Part shown: positions 1 through 9,018 of the stretch, one piece after another | Position numbering within the stretch: position 1 is the first letter of the stretch | Layout: each line of letters opens with the position of its first letter | Assembly (NCBI GenBank): GCA_949288415.1 | Contig: CASEKE010000048.1 | Location: 62,001 to 126,000 of the forward strand | Source: an uncultured Spirochaetales bacterium | Lineage (GTDB): Bacteria > Spirochaetota > Spirochaetia > Sphaerochaetales > Sphaerochaetaceae | Direction: 5' to 3' | Length of the DNA: 64,000 nucleotides | Made by a program: the position numbers and the translations under genes | The notes under the pieces: model-generated | Databases searched by the model: none | The model's input: only the letters and a program-made list of their open reading frames with translations | What the model was told of the DNA's origin: nothing

Positions 1-1126
1 TTTCGTCGGCCTGCCGGATCTATATGAGTCCGAGGGCTTCGACAGGAAAAATCTCCTCCTTCCCGCCGGCATGGACGAGCTTGCAGAAAGGCTTACGGAG
101 AGAAACGGCAACGTCGTTGTTGTTCTTTCTGTCGGTTCTCCGGTCGTCCTGCCATGGAGAGAAAAGGTGAAGGCAATACTTCTTTCGTACCTTTCCGGCG
201 AGGCGAGCGGAAGCGCAGTGGCCGACATCCTCTCAGGAAAGGTCAATCCGTCCGGGCATCTTGCCGAGACCTGGCCGCTTGGAATCGAAGACACTCCGTG
301 TTTCGGATCATACGCCACGGACGATCTTAACGTGAGATACATGGAGAGTCTGCTTGTAGGCTACAGGTACTACGACTACATGGGAAAGAATGTGGAATAC
401 CCGTTCGGCCATGGTCTGTCGTATACGACGTTCGACTACCAGATTACGAAGGTGACGCTGTACGTAGAGAAGAATACGGGCGAAGTGGAGGTAAGGATAA
501 GGAATTCCGGCAAAGTCTCGGGGGACGCAGTTGCAGAGCTGTACATAGGAAAGGTCGGCTCATCGATATTCCGTCCGGTGAGAGAGCTGAAGGGATTTGC
601 CAAGGTGCATCTCGAGCCCGGTGAGGCCGTTACCGTGACGATTCCTCTCTCTCCGAGATCCTTTGCATTCTATTGCACGCAAAGGAATGAATGGGTGGTC
701 GAGGATGGAGATTACGAGATAGCCGTAGGGGATTCCAGCCGGAACCTCGTTTCTCGCATCGTTACGGCAATCAAGGGAGAAAGCAGGCTGGAAGTTCCTG
801 GCACAGAGGAATACTCGAGGGAGAAAATAGAGAGGGACGGCTTTACTGGCGATGGCTTCAGCTCCCTGTTCCCTGATGGAGTTCCGCTGCATGACTTCTC
901 CCGCTTCGACATGTCCAGTCCTGTCTGCAGCGTGATCGGCAGCGAGGAGGGAAGCTGGCTTGGGCAGCTGTTGGAGAAATACGAGGAAAACTACGACGGA
1001 CAGCCGGAGATGTTGCCGATGATGAAGGCGATGGCGCTGGAGATGCCTCTCAGAAACCTTCCGTCTTTCTGCGGCCTGGACAGGAACAGGCTTGTCGAAC
1101 TGGTGGAGAGCCTCAATTCGAAATGA
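1..1126 (+). CDS. Glycoside hydrolase family 3 (beta-glucosidase type), C-terminal part, truncated by window start
   Basis: The reading frame is open from base 2, so the gene starts before the window; the first Met at 71 is internal. The visible part matches the C-terminal (alpha/beta)6 sandwich of GH3 enzymes (motifs GEASGSAVADILSGKVNPSG and the following LAETWP), followed by a fibronectin type III-like domain (PFGHGLSYTTF, then a beta-rich stretch with the family phrase VAELYIG). GH3 enzymes release terminal glucose or related sugars from beta-linked glycans. The catalytic nucleophile Asp lies in the missing N-terminal barrel and cannot be checked. A tail of about 100 residues follows the FnIII domain. 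No signal peptide can be assessed. Substrate specificity is unknown. Confidence 0.93.
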   Translation, partial: FVGLPDLYESEGFDRKNLLLPAGMDELAERLTERNGNVVVVLSVGSPVVLPWREKVKAILLSYLSGEASGSAVADILSGKVNPSGHLAETWPLGIEDTPCFGSYATDDLNVRYMESLLVGYRYYDYMGKNVEYPFGHGLSYTTFDYQITKVTLYVEKNTGEVEVRIRNSGKVSGDAVAELYIGKVGSSIFRPVRELKGFAKVHLEPGEAVTVTIPLSPRSFAFYCTQRNEWVVEDGDYEIAVGDSSRNLVSRIVTAIKGESRLEVPGTEEYSREKIERDGFTGDGFSSLFPDGVPLHDFSRFDMSSPVCSVIGSEEGSWLGQLLEKYEENYDGQPEMLPMMKAMALEMPLRNLPSFCGLDRNRLVELVESLNSK

Positions 1127-1127
1127 A

Positions 1128-1157
1128 AAAAAGCGCGTCGGAAACGGCGCGCTTTTT
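1128..1157. terminator. Bidirectional rho-independent terminator
   Basis: A 10-bp perfect stem (1128-1137 with 1148-1157, core GCGCG/CGCGC flanked by A5 and T5) and a 10-nt loop start directly after the GH3 stop. The A/T flanks make it work in both directions, so it also ends the leftward histone-like gene. Confidence 0.85.
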
Positions 1158-1182
1158 CAATGGAAACAATGGCGAATCCTTT

Positions 1183-1359
1183 TCAGGCCTCGACCTTCTG
1201 CTCCTGGATCTCTTTTCTTCTCTCCTTGCAGAGCTTCGCGATTTCGGCCAGGGCCTTGCGCGCTCTGGCGGCGGATGCCTTGACACCCTTTTCCTGGAAT
1301 CGTGCGCTCTCAGAGCGGTAGATTTCCCACTGTTCCTCTAGCTTTTCATGTAAAGTCAT
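1183..1359 (-). CDS. Histone H1-like small basic protein (58 aa)
   Basis: A 58-residue protein, MTLHEKLEEQ... to ...QEQKVEA. The C-terminal half has the pattern seen in bacterial histone H1-like (Hc1-type) proteins of spirochaetes, chlamydiae and Bacteroidetes: a K/A/R-rich helix (KASAARARKALAEIAKL) ending in KERRKEI. Proteins of this type are small, helical and bind DNA non-specifically in the nucleoid; that role is by family resemblance. The gene sits alone between the GH3 terminator, which it shares, and a GT2 gene. Upstream there is a GGATGGG stretch 7-13 nt before the ATG that could serve as a weak ribosome site. The alternative is a generic coiled-coil protein. Confidence 0.7.
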   Translation of the reverse strand: MTLHEKLEEQWEIYRSESARFQEKGVKASAARARKALAEIAKLCKERRKEIQEQKVEA

Positions 1360-1456
1360 CTTCGACCCATCCTTCTTTTTTTTCTACAGTTTATCACGGG
1401 AAGGAGCAAAAGCAAGAGAAAATATGTATTATTTCAAATTTTTTGCGATTCTGGAG

Positions 1457-2596
1457 CTATATTTGTCGTCCTTTCCACGTGAAATGTCTGCCGGTAAGTT
1501 TAACCCAGATGCCGTAAAGATACATCGATCCGGTCTGGAAGATCGCTATGGGTCCGGATATGCTTACTTTGATCGAAAGCTTCTCCTCTATGGCGGATAG
1601 GAACCACGAGAAGTAGAACATGATCCAGCCGAGCGTCAGATACATCATGCTGAGAGGTGCGACGGACCACAGCGGGATTACGAGAGAGACGAGAGGTGCC
1701 GTGACGAGATGGGCAAACGTAAATAGAATGACCGCCACTATGGGGATTGCCGCTGCGCTCATCGGTACTGCACCGTTGAGGCTTCTCGCGATTCCGTTGA
1801 ATGCTTCCTTCCTTTCCTTGTACATGTTGCATGTGATGTGCTGGCAAACCGTCACGAAATGGTACTTCATCCCGTTCTCGACGAAGAGCCTGCATATGGA
1901 CATGTCGTCGCAGACATTGTTCTTTATTGATTCGTATCCTCCCACCGCTTTGTATGCGGAGGTCCTCATCATTATGAACTGTCCTATCGCTACGCTGAGT
2001 GCCGGTATTCTGACGAACCTTGCCAGGAAATGCGGGATGAATACGACGCAGAAGAGCATTGCGCTCATGTTCACGGCGCCCATGTAGGATTCGCATCTTT
2101 CGGCGGGAAAGCCTGAAATTATGTCGAGGTTCCTGTCCTTCATGACGGAGTAGGCGAACGATATGGCATCCTTGCCGTGCACCGTGTCAGCATCGGTGCA
2201 GTAGAGAAACTCTCCTTTCGCCTCCGGTAGGATCTGCATCATCGCGTTCACCTTGCCGTTTCTTGCATTCCTTTCCCCACTTCCCATGAACGCCCTTATC
2301 CGCGAGTCCTTCTCCTTCGCCTTGTCGATCACATCCTGCGTCCTGTCGGTCGAGCAGTCGTTTATGACGAGTATCTCTATGTTCCTGTAGCTCTGTGTCC
2401 TCAGACTTTCAAGGAGATTCGGCAGGTGATTCTCTTCGTTCCTTGCAGGAATGATGACCGAGATCAGAGGTCCTTCGGTCACGTTTCCGGCCTTCTTCTC
2501 GATATTCCTGAAGTGGACGATGTTGCAGGCCGATACAAGCAGAGTATAGATTCCCATTGCCAGCATGACGATTGCGAAGATGTAAAGGTAGGTCAT
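1457..2596 (-). CDS. Membrane-anchored family 2 glycosyltransferase
   Basis: 379 aa. An N-terminal membrane helix (residues about 3-25) is followed by a GT-A fold: ISVIIPARNEE, then the NDCS(T/D)D nucleotide-binding motif, then DADT (the DxD metal site, residues about 135). The acceptor-side motifs GQFIMMRTSAYKAVGGYE and CDDMSI (ED-type catalytic region) follow, and two to three hydrophobic helices close the protein (about 275-345). The layout resembles CrtQ/CruC-like or cellulose-synthase-like GT2 enzymes that transfer a sugar to a lipid or carotenoid-like acceptor at the inner membrane. It is the last gene of the leftward lon operon, 3 nt after the preceding stop, with AGGTGACTT before its ATG. 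The acceptor is unknown. Confidence 0.85.
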   Translation of the reverse strand: MTYLYIFAIVMLAMGIYTLLVSACNIVHFRNIEKKAGNVTEGPLISVIIPARNEENHLPNLLESLRTQSYRNIEILVINDCSTDRTQDVIDKAKEKDSRIRAFMGSGERNARNGKVNAMMQILPEAKGEFLYCTDADTVHGKDAISFAYSVMKDRNLDIISGFPAERCESYMGAVNMSAMLFCVVFIPHFLARFVRIPALSVAIGQFIMMRTSAYKAVGGYESIKNNVCDDMSICRLFVENGMKYHFVTVCQHITCNMYKERKEAFNGIARSLNGAVPMSAAAIPIVAVILFTFAHLVTAPLVSLVIPLWSVAPLSMMYLTLGWIMFYFSWFLSAIEEKLSIKVSISGPIAIFQTGSMYLYGIWVKLTGRHFTWKGRQI

Positions 2597-2599
2597 AAG

Positions 2600-3328
2600 T
2601 CACCTCAGTTTCTTTTCAAGTTTTTCCAGATACTCCAGCATGGCCGGATCGGCCTTGTATATTTCCATTGCTCTTTCGAAATAGTCTTTGCTCAGCTCGT
2701 ATAGCTTCCGTTCGTAGGATGCAATTCCGAGCCCTGAGAAAAGCGAAAATCTGTCCAGCGGATTCATTCCGCCTTCCTCTAGGTAGATTTCCTCGAAGAG
2801 CTCGAGGGCCTTTTTCGAGGATCCTCCGGCGATGCCCGGCGTGTTCAGAAGCCTGAAGGCCTCGGTGAGGGCCACGTAGTATTCGTCGGGGTAGGCCTTG
2901 TACAGCTGCTTTGTCTTGTTGGACGAATCGAGTCCGACCGAGAGCTTTCCGCCGATGTAGTAGTCCGCGCTGATCTTGTCCAGTTCCGCCAGATCCCGTG
3001 CCAGAGCGCTCTCGTTTTCCGGTATGCCGTCCAGAAGCCTCTTCTCGTTCTCGAGGTGCGCCTCCGCTTCTTCCTCATCTCCTCTGTCTGCATAGTAGCG
3101 CACCATGTGGTATTCGATTCTCGACTTGTCGCTCTGTGCGGCGTCGGAAGCCATGAAAGCCTCGTAGAGCGGCAGTACCTCGTCCTCGTCTCTGTCGTTC
3201 TTCAGTGCGGAGATGAGCGCTGTGTATGTCTCGTCGTCCCACAGGTATGAGAAGCTGTCCTGATAGGCGAGAAGCCCGGAGATCGGAATCAGGATGACAA
3301 GGATTGTCAGCAGGGCTCTTCTTTTCAT
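2600..3328 (-). CDS. Exported TPR-like protein of unknown function
   Basis: 242 aa. The start at 3328 is chosen because its ATG overlaps the upstream U32 stop as ATGA and gives a good signal peptide (MKRRALLTILVILIPISGLLAYQ). No lipobox Cys is visible. The rest is helical with recurring acidic/aromatic pairs; the last 70 residues (ALELFEEIYLEE, GLGIASYERKLYELSKDYFERAMEIYKADP) read as two tetratricopeptide-like repeats. TPR proteins act as scaffolds for protein complexes, here probably in the periplasm. It lies third in the operon after lon and the U32 gene and just before GT2. No named family was recognised. Confidence 0.7.
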   Translation of the reverse strand: MKRRALLTILVILIPISGLLAYQDSFSYLWDDETYTALISALKNDRDEDEVLPLYEAFMASDAAQSDKSRIEYHMVRYYADRGDEEEAEAHLENEKRLLDGIPENESALARDLAELDKISADYYIGGKLSVGLDSSNKTKQLYKAYPDEYYVALTEAFRLLNTPGIAGGSSKKALELFEEIYLEEGGMNPLDRFSLFSGLGIASYERKLYELSKDYFERAMEIYKADPAMLEYLEKLEKKLR

Positions 3329-4557
3329 TTTATCACCTTGTTTTCGCTTTCGCGCCTTATGATGTAGTCTTTCTTCAGGGGAAGATCGGTCCTTATCGCA
3401 CAGTACTTGCCGTGGTCGGCCTGTTCGAGAGGTGTCCCGTCCTCTGAAAGCAGCGTATAGTCCGTCGTTTCGAGAAGCGCGACATCCGGACCTATGAATT
3501 CCAGCCTCTGGCCGGGTTTTATCTGGTTCTTTACATCCAGCATATATACGTTGTCGGAAATTTTCTCGCCGACCGTCCCCAAAAACAGGTATGCGCGTTC
3601 GTAGCCGTAGCTCGTAGGACGCGACACGTCGGCTTTGGTCTCTATCGGTCCCTTCGAGAAGAAGAAACCGGTTGTGAATTCCCTGTGCGACACGTTGAAG
3701 ATGTCCTTTTTGTAGAGGTCCAGATCGGGATCTCTGTCGATGGCCTTCCTGTAGGCTCTTGTGACGACGGCGACGTAGTAGACGCTCTTCATCCGGCCTT
3801 CTATCTTGAGCGAAGAAAGTCCGGCATCCTCGAGCTCCCTTACATGGTCGATCATGCAGAGATCCTTGCTTGAAAGGATTGTGGTATAGCCGTCCTGTTC
3901 GCTGATGGGGTAGTAGACTCCGGGCCTTTCCTCTTCCTCCAGCGCATAATGGAGCTTGTAGTTCCATCTGCAGGTATGGCTGCAGTCGCCCTGGTTCCCG
4001 CTTCTTCCAGCGAGGTGGGCCGAGAGCATGCAACGCCCGGAATAGGCCATGCACATCGCTCCGTGGACGAACGCCTCAAGCTCGATCTCGGGAACCCTGT
4101 CCTTGATCCTCTTTATGTCGTCCAGGCTGGCTTCGCGGCCGAGTATTATGCGCGAGAAGCCCATGTCCAGATACATCTTCGCACTCTCGCTGTTTAGGCA
4201 GCTGGCCTGTGTGGAGAGGTGGAGCTGCCTATCAGGCATGTACTTCCTGAAGAACGGTACAAGTCCTATGTCCGAGATGATGAAGGCGTCGAAAGGCCAG
4301 GCGGCGATCTCGTCCTTCCGTTCGAGCAACTCGTCGATCTGGCTTTCCTTGAACAGTATGTTCATCGTGCAGTAAAGCTTCTTTCCGGTCTCTCTCTTGA
4401 GCCTTGCGACTTCGTCGAGCTCCTGTTGACAGAAGTTTCCTGCGTTTGCTCGCAGGGAGAAACTGGTAAGACCCATGTAGGCCGCATCGGCTCCGTAGCT
4501 GAAAGCCGTACGGAGCTTCTCAGCGTTTCCGGCAGGACTCAGAAGTTCAATCGGCAT
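3325..4557 (-). CDS. Peptidase U32 family protein, TrhP/YegQ-like tRNA U34 hydroxylation enzyme
   Basis: 410 aa, the usual size of the YegQ/TrhP branch. It begins with the family phrase PIELLSPAGN and carries the U32 signature EAFVHGAMCMAYSGRC followed by GNQGDCSHTC, which supplies the four Cys expected to bind an Fe-S cluster. The C-terminal beta-barrel domain (from about residue 320) is present. Despite the peptidase name, YegQ/TrhP members make 5-hydroxyuridine at wobble position 34 of tRNAs using prephenate; other members act on rRNA (RlhA). The gene overlaps the end of lon by 11 bp and the next gene by 4 bp, so the three are co-transcribed. The family is certain; TrhP against a paralogous branch is likely but not proven. 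Confidence 0.88.
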   Translation of the reverse strand: MPIELLSPAGNAEKLRTAFSYGADAAYMGLTSFSLRANAGNFCQQELDEVARLKRETGKKLYCTMNILFKESQIDELLERKDEIAAWPFDAFIISDIGLVPFFRKYMPDRQLHLSTQASCLNSESAKMYLDMGFSRIILGREASLDDIKRIKDRVPEIELEAFVHGAMCMAYSGRCMLSAHLAGRSGNQGDCSHTCRWNYKLHYALEEEERPGVYYPISEQDGYTTILSSKDLCMIDHVRELEDAGLSSLKIEGRMKSVYYVAVVTRAYRKAIDRDPDLDLYKKDIFNVSHREFTTGFFFSKGPIETKADVSRPTSYGYERAYLFLGTVGEKISDNVYMLDVKNQIKPGQRLEFIGPDVALLETTDYTLLSEDGTPLEQADHGKYCAIRTDLPLKKDYIIRRESENKVIK

Positions 4558-7024
4558 TCCTGTTTCCCTCTTTCTCCCATTGTCGCATCTTTTCTTCCAA
4601 TTCGGAAGGCGAAAGTCTTCTCGTCCCGTCGTCTGGGAAGGCTATACGGAGCACTTCCGAGATGTCGGATACCGGATGGAACACTATGTCGCCCGTCACT
4701 TCCTTGTCGAGTTCGGCCAGATCCTTCTTGTTCTTCTCCGGAATGATTATCTCCTTGACGTGGTTTCGCCCGGCGGCCAGAACCTTTTCCTTCAGTCCTC
4801 CGATCGGCATCACCTTTCCCGTGAGCGTAAGCTCTCCGGTCATTGCGAGATTGGGCTTCTCCGGCTTGTCTATGATCATCGACCAGAGTGCGACGGTCAT
4901 GGTTATTCCTGCGCTTGGACCATCCTTCGGGACTGCGCCCTCGGGTACGTGCAGATGGATGCTGTGCTTGCGGAAGAACGCGGGATCCATACCCCTGAGC
5001 GCGGCTTCCTTCTTGACTGTCGAGAGAGCGATGTTGCTCGATTCCTTCATCACTTCACCGAGCTGTCCGGTGACCTTGAATTCCTCATGGCCTATGAGGC
5101 TTTCGGCCTCGATGAGGAGCGTGGACCCTCCGAGCTTCGTCCATGCTAGTCCCAGCGCGGTTCCGCTCTTGTCGGCCTTCACGTCGTCGTCCTTGTCGAA
5201 TCTGGGCATGCCCAGAAGCTTCTCGACTTCGGAAACGTCGACGACGAAATCGTCCGTCTGTTCCTTCTCTATGACCTTGATCGCAAGCTTGCCGAAAATC
5301 CTGTCGAGGTTCTGCTCGTAGTTTCTGACCCCGGCTTCCCTTGAGTACTCTTCGGCTATGGAGAATAGTGCTTCGTCCGTGAAGGTGACGTTTCTTTTCT
5401 TGAAGCCGTTCTTGTCCTTCAGCCTTGGTACAAGGTAGTTCTTCGCGATGTTTATCTTCTCGTGCGGGGTGTAGCCGGAGACCTCTATTATCTCCATCCT
5501 GTCAAGCAGCGGCTCCGGGATCGTCTCTGTGGTGTTTGCCGTTATTATGAAAAGCACCTTCGAGAGATCGTAGGTCAGGTTGAGATAGTGGTCGAGGAAT
5601 TTGGCGTTCTGCTCCGGGTCGAGCACCTCGAGCATGGCCGAAGCAGGATCTCCCCTGTAGGAACCCGATCCCATCTTGTCGATTTCGTCGATAAGGATGA
5701 GCGGATCGACTTCTCCGCACTGGATCATGCCGTGGATCAGCTTGCCTGGAAGCGCTCCGACATACGTCCTTCTGTGTCCCTTTATTTCGCTTTCGTCGCT
5801 CATTCCGCCGACGCTGAAGCGATAGTATTTCCTGCCGAGGGCTTCCGCGATGCTCTTGGCTATGCTGGTCTTTCCAGTTCCGGGAGGACCTACGAGGCAG
5901 AGGATTGCTCCACTGTCGGAACCGGACAGGCTCCTGGTCGCAAGGAACTCCATTATCCTGTCCTTTACGTCCTTCATGCCGAAGTGGTCCCTGTCGAGGA
6001 TCTTCCTGACGTTCTTCATCGAGTACTTCGGCTTGTGGTCCTTGTCCGGGAAGGGTAGGGAGAGTATGGTGTCCACGTACGATCTGCTGATCAGGTACTC
6101 CGGACCGGCGGGATCGGCCATGGATATCTTGACCATCTCCTTCTCGACTGCGTCCCTATATTCGCTCGGGAGATTCTTCTTCTTGATTTTCTCCCTGAGT
6201 TCCTTCATCTCATCGGCCTTGACGTTGAAGCGTGAGTAGACATTGTCGCCTCCGCTCTTTTCGCCGGTTAGCTGTCCGAGCCTTTCCTCGAGCCTGCTGA
6301 TCTGCTGCTTGATAAAATATGCCTCGTCGTTCTTTCTGTTCGACTCGACTATTTCGCTGCGGATCTTGTTCTGCATGGCAAGCAGCGCCTTCTCGCTGTC
6401 GAGGAACGACAGGAGCTTCTCGTACATGCTCTTCGTGTCCGGGCTTTCAAGCAGCTGCTGCAGAGTAAGCTTCGTGGTCGTGATCGAGGATGCGACGAAC
6501 GATGCAAGTACCTCCGGGTCTTTTATGTTCGCAATCGTTGCCTCCGAACCGAAGCTGAATGCAGGAGACTGCGGAACCAGCTCCGAGAGCGTCTTCTTCA
6601 TAAGGCGCATGTATGCGCTCATCTCTCTTGGAGATGCCTTTTCCTTCGTTATCTCCTCCACGGTGGCCGTAGCGTTTATTCCGTGGTCCTCGAGTTCAGC
6701 AATCCGGAAAGTGGAAAGAGTCTCCGCGAATACGTGAAGCGACGTATTGGGTAGACGTACGTATCTTGTGAGCCTGCAGAGGGTTCCTATCATGGCTACG
6801 GCCTTTTTGCCTTCACCCCTCTCGATATGCTCGAATTCGCTTTTGAGATTGTCCTCCAGAAGCAGCGAGACACCGAAGATCGAGCCTTCGGTGCTGATTT
6901 CCTCGATGAGTCTCTTGTCTTCGTCGCGGTTGACGACGAGAGTCGCTACTCCGCCCGGGAAAAGAGGTCGTTCCTCCAGGTAGAGCAATCTGATGGTTTT
7001 TTTTATGTTGTTTTCTTCTGACAC
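4547..7024 (-). CDS. lon: ATP-dependent protease Lon
   Basis: 825 aa, typical LonA size. Domains in order: N-terminal LAN substrate-recognition domain (1-210), helical linker, AAA+ module with Walker A GPPGTGKTS and Walker B LILIDEIDKM, then the protease domain with the catalytic Ser in KDGPSAGITM and the Lys in GGLKEKVLAAGR. Lon degrades misfolded and short-lived regulatory proteins in the cytoplasm. The start is GTG at 7024; there is no Shine-Dalgarno sequence before it, but a TACACT -10 ends 6 nt upstream and a TTGCCC -35 lies 17 nt further, which suggests a leaderless transcript. It is the first gene of an operon of four. Confidence 0.97.
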   Translation of the reverse strand: MSEENNIKKTIRLLYLEERPLFPGGVATLVVNRDEDKRLIEEISTEGSIFGVSLLLEDNLKSEFEHIERGEGKKAVAMIGTLCRLTRYVRLPNTSLHVFAETLSTFRIAELEDHGINATATVEEITKEKASPREMSAYMRLMKKTLSELVPQSPAFSFGSEATIANIKDPEVLASFVASSITTTKLTLQQLLESPDTKSMYEKLLSFLDSEKALLAMQNKIRSEIVESNRKNDEAYFIKQQISRLEERLGQLTGEKSGGDNVYSRFNVKADEMKELREKIKKKNLPSEYRDAVEKEMVKISMADPAGPEYLISRSYVDTILSLPFPDKDHKPKYSMKNVRKILDRDHFGMKDVKDRIMEFLATRSLSGSDSGAILCLVGPPGTGKTSIAKSIAEALGRKYYRFSVGGMSDESEIKGHRRTYVGALPGKLIHGMIQCGEVDPLILIDEIDKMGSGSYRGDPASAMLEVLDPEQNAKFLDHYLNLTYDLSKVLFIITANTTETIPEPLLDRMEIIEVSGYTPHEKINIAKNYLVPRLKDKNGFKKRNVTFTDEALFSIAEEYSREAGVRNYEQNLDRIFGKLAIKVIEKEQTDDFVVDVSEVEKLLGMPRFDKDDDVKADKSGTALGLAWTKLGGSTLLIEAESLIGHEEFKVTGQLGEVMKESSNIALSTVKKEAALRGMDPAFFRKHSIHLHVPEGAVPKDGPSAGITMTVALWSMIIDKPEKPNLAMTGELTLTGKVMPIGGLKEKVLAAGRNHVKEIIIPEKNKKDLAELDKEVTGDIVFHPVSDISEVLRIAFPDDGTRRLSPSELEEKMRQWEKEGNRNAD

Positions 7025-7030
7025 AGAATA

Positions 7031-7059
7031 AGTGTAATAAAGCTTTTGCCACGGGGCAA
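7031..7059 (-). promoter_or_regulatory. Candidate promoter of lon giving a leaderless mRNA
   Basis: On the minus strand, TTGCCC (7059-7054), a 17-nt spacer, TACACT (7036-7031), then 6 nt to the GTG start. The geometry places the transcription start at or within a base of the start codon. The hexamers match consensus in 3-4 of 6 positions. Confidence 0.5.
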
Positions 7060-7127
7060 GTGGAACGGAGGCAAAAACGCTCTTTATCGTCCGAGGAATG
7101 CATGGCCGAAGGCGGAAATGGCGTGTC

Positions 7128-7934
7128 CTAAAGGACGAGATGTATCATCCGGAGCATGCCGAGAAGATCGGAAATGTCCATGCTGAGCCTGGTGGAGAGC
7201 TTCAGTCCTTTCCTGCCGATCGCGCCGAAGTACTTCCCGCTTTCAGCGACCTTCGCCCCGCACCCGATCTCTAAGGCGAGCCTTTTGGCCGAATCTACAT
7301 GGAAGTACATCTTTGCGTCATCGTGTCCCATCTTCTTCATGTATCGCCTTTTCATCATGGCCAGTCCGCATCCGTTGACGGCGTCGAATACTATCTCAAT
7401 GTTCCCGAAGCGCTGCATCATGCGCATCAGAGATAGTACCTTGTCCTTCCCGAAGTAGTGGAAAAGTCCTCCTGCGACGACCATTATCGGACAGTCGGGA
7501 TTCTCTTCCCTTGCCTTTTTTATCCATACGGAGGTAAAAGCGTCGCACGGGACGTATATGTCCCTTTCGCTTTCACGGATCAGTTGCCGTCTGTATTCGA
7601 TCACCTCGGGAAGATCCACCTCGTACCAAAGGCTTTTACCGTTGTCGTTGCGGCTGAACGTGGTCTCGAGCCCGCATCCGAGCTGTACGACGACCCCATC
7701 CTTTCTTTTCGAAAGGAATTCCCTTATGAGGCAATCCATGTTCCTCGATCGTACTGCCGATGCCAGAAGGGTATACTGGTTCTGTCTGCCGTCCATGAAA
7801 ATATCCTGTGGCAGTCTCGGCTTGAGCGCGAGGGCTTTCTCGTCGTATAGAATGCTTCTACAGTTCTCGCTGGCATATATCCGTCCGAGCATGGGAACGA
7901 ACAAGGTCTTCTCGACAGCATCGAAATCAGACAT
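7128..7934 (-). CDS. Leucine carboxyl methyltransferase-family SAM-dependent O-methyltransferase (TcmP/LCMT-like)
   Basis: 268 aa. The SAM-binding motif I (VVQLGCGLETTFSR, residues about 77-92) and the following WYEVDLPEVIEYRR stretch are typical of the PPM1/LCMT/TcmP family (Pfam PF04072), which methylates carboxyl or hydroxyl groups of proteins or small molecules. The N-terminus (F DAVEKTLFVPMLGRIYASE) also matches the bacterial members. AAGGAG lies 6 nt before the ATG. It stands between lon and a membrane protein and appears to be transcribed alone. The substrate cannot be told from sequence. Confidence 0.8.
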   Translation of the reverse strand: MSDFDAVEKTLFVPMLGRIYASENCRSILYDEKALALKPRLPQDIFMDGRQNQYTLLASAVRSRNMDCLIREFLSKRKDGVVVQLGCGLETTFSRNDNGKSLWYEVDLPEVIEYRRQLIRESERDIYVPCDAFTSVWIKKAREENPDCPIMVVAGGLFHYFGKDKVLSLMRMMQRFGNIEIVFDAVNGCGLAMMKRRYMKKMGHDDAKMYFHVDSAKRLALEIGCGAKVAESGKYFGAIGRKGLKLSTRLSMDISDLLGMLRMIHLVL

Positions 7935-8109
7935 TGCATCTCCTTTATTAGCCTACGCTAACATTTGAATACTATATACCATTTTGTCTGTTTCCGCAAT
8001 TGCCAGAAACGGAAATCGATGCATCACAAGACGATCGGAAAATGCATTGGTCGGGCATCTTCCTTTTCCGGCTTCGGCTCCGGACGCTGTACGGAAAGAC
8101 TTCAGTATG

Positions 8110-8850
8110 TCAGGCTTTCCCGGCCCGGGTCTTTCTTCCGTCGAGCAGGTATACTGCTCCATAGAGAATCGTCCAGAGCAGGAAGGCCAGGACGATGAAA
8201 CCGAGCCTGTACCATGGGCCCACGTATTTCTCGAGGATGCTGAGCGGGTTTCCTTCGTCGGCTCCGTTCATGAAGAAGAAGTTCGTCCCGAGGATGCTGT
8301 TCACGAGGAAGGCCAAGGCTGCACCGATTGCGAGATAGGCGGCAAGACGCGGCAGATGCCTTATGTCGGGTCTGAATCCACCTGCAAGAAGGAGGCAAGG
8401 ATACATTACGATCAAAAGGTGGATCGAGAAGCTGTGCATCGACATGATGTTGAAGAAGGGCAGGTTGATCCAGTTCGGGAACAGAAGTGCCATCGCCGCT
8501 CCAGGCAAGCTTACTGCGAATAGAAACTCCTCTGCCAGAGGTCTTTCCGTCCTGTAGTGCAGCAGCGCGACGAACATCGAGATCGAACAGAGATGCAGAG
8601 GCAGGTAAGCCCAGGTCCATTGCCCGGTGGAAATCGTCACGAACCATTTTAGCGCCTCGTCGGCGAACATAGCAATCACGATGTTGCGTTTTATTCTCCG
8701 GCGGCTCTCTTCATTGGCTCTCCTGTAATATCTTGTGACGAAAAAGAGAGCTGCAAAAGATAGAAGAATCCAGAAAATATGCCCTGATGAAAATGAGCCC
8801 ATCCCGATTCCTGGAGGTGCGGACCTCTCCGCGTAAAGAAAGTTCGACAT
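8110..8850 (-). CDS. YwaF/TIGR02206-family integral membrane protein
   Basis: 246 aa with about seven hydrophobic helices. The phrase LPLHLCSISMF with the preceding GQWTWAYLP, and the later NIMSMHSFSIHLLIV, match the TIGR02206/YwaF family of polytopic membrane proteins, whose function is unknown. The charged loop NEESRRRIKRN follows helix 1. No ribosome binding site is visible; a TTGACT-N17-TAGTAT promoter ends 8 nt before the ATG. It is a single-gene unit, separated from the convergent accessory stretch upstream. Confidence 0.82.
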   Translation of the reverse strand: MSNFLYAERSAPPGIGMGSFSSGHIFWILLSFAALFFVTRYYRRANEESRRRIKRNIVIAMFADEALKWFVTISTGQWTWAYLPLHLCSISMFVALLHYRTERPLAEEFLFAVSLPGAAMALLFPNWINLPFFNIMSMHSFSIHLLIVMYPCLLLAGGFRPDIRHLPRLAAYLAIGAALAFLVNSILGTNFFFMNGADEGNPLSILEKYVGPWYRLGFIVLAFLLWTILYGAVYLLDGRKTRAGKA

Positions 8851-8858
8851 GACGTCTT

Positions 8859-8887
8859 ATACTAAGCTTCCGAAGTTCTCAAGTCAA
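8859..8887 (-). promoter_or_regulatory. Sigma-70-type promoter of the YwaF-like gene
   Basis: TTGACT (8887-8882), 17-nt spacer, TAGTAT (8864-8859) on the minus strand, 8 nt before the ATG at 8850. The leader would be 0-2 nt. Confidence 0.6.
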
Positions 8888-8949
8888 TCTCTCTACAGTT
8901 TTATCATTGTCGTTTTCCGTTACTGAAAAAATCTTACGCAAAACCAAAT

Positions 8950-8978
8950 TTGCGATAAAAAGATTTGGATGATATAAT
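8950..8978 (+). promoter_or_regulatory. Sigma-70-type promoter of the P13-like porin gene
   Basis: TTGCGA (8950-8955), 17-nt spacer, TATAAT (8973-8978). The transcript would have a leader of about 34 nt holding the GAAGGAG ribosome site, in contrast to the leaderless candidates nearby. Confidence 0.7.
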
Positions 8979-9018
8979 CATAAATGGAAATGCATAACGG
9001 AACGAAGGAGAAAAACCT

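Noticed and set aside
3329-4054. Apparent 484-residue protein that would extend the TPR-like gene through the U32 gene
   Set aside because: The upstream part is out of frame with the conserved U32 protein; the signal peptide and ATGA overlap place the true start at 3328.
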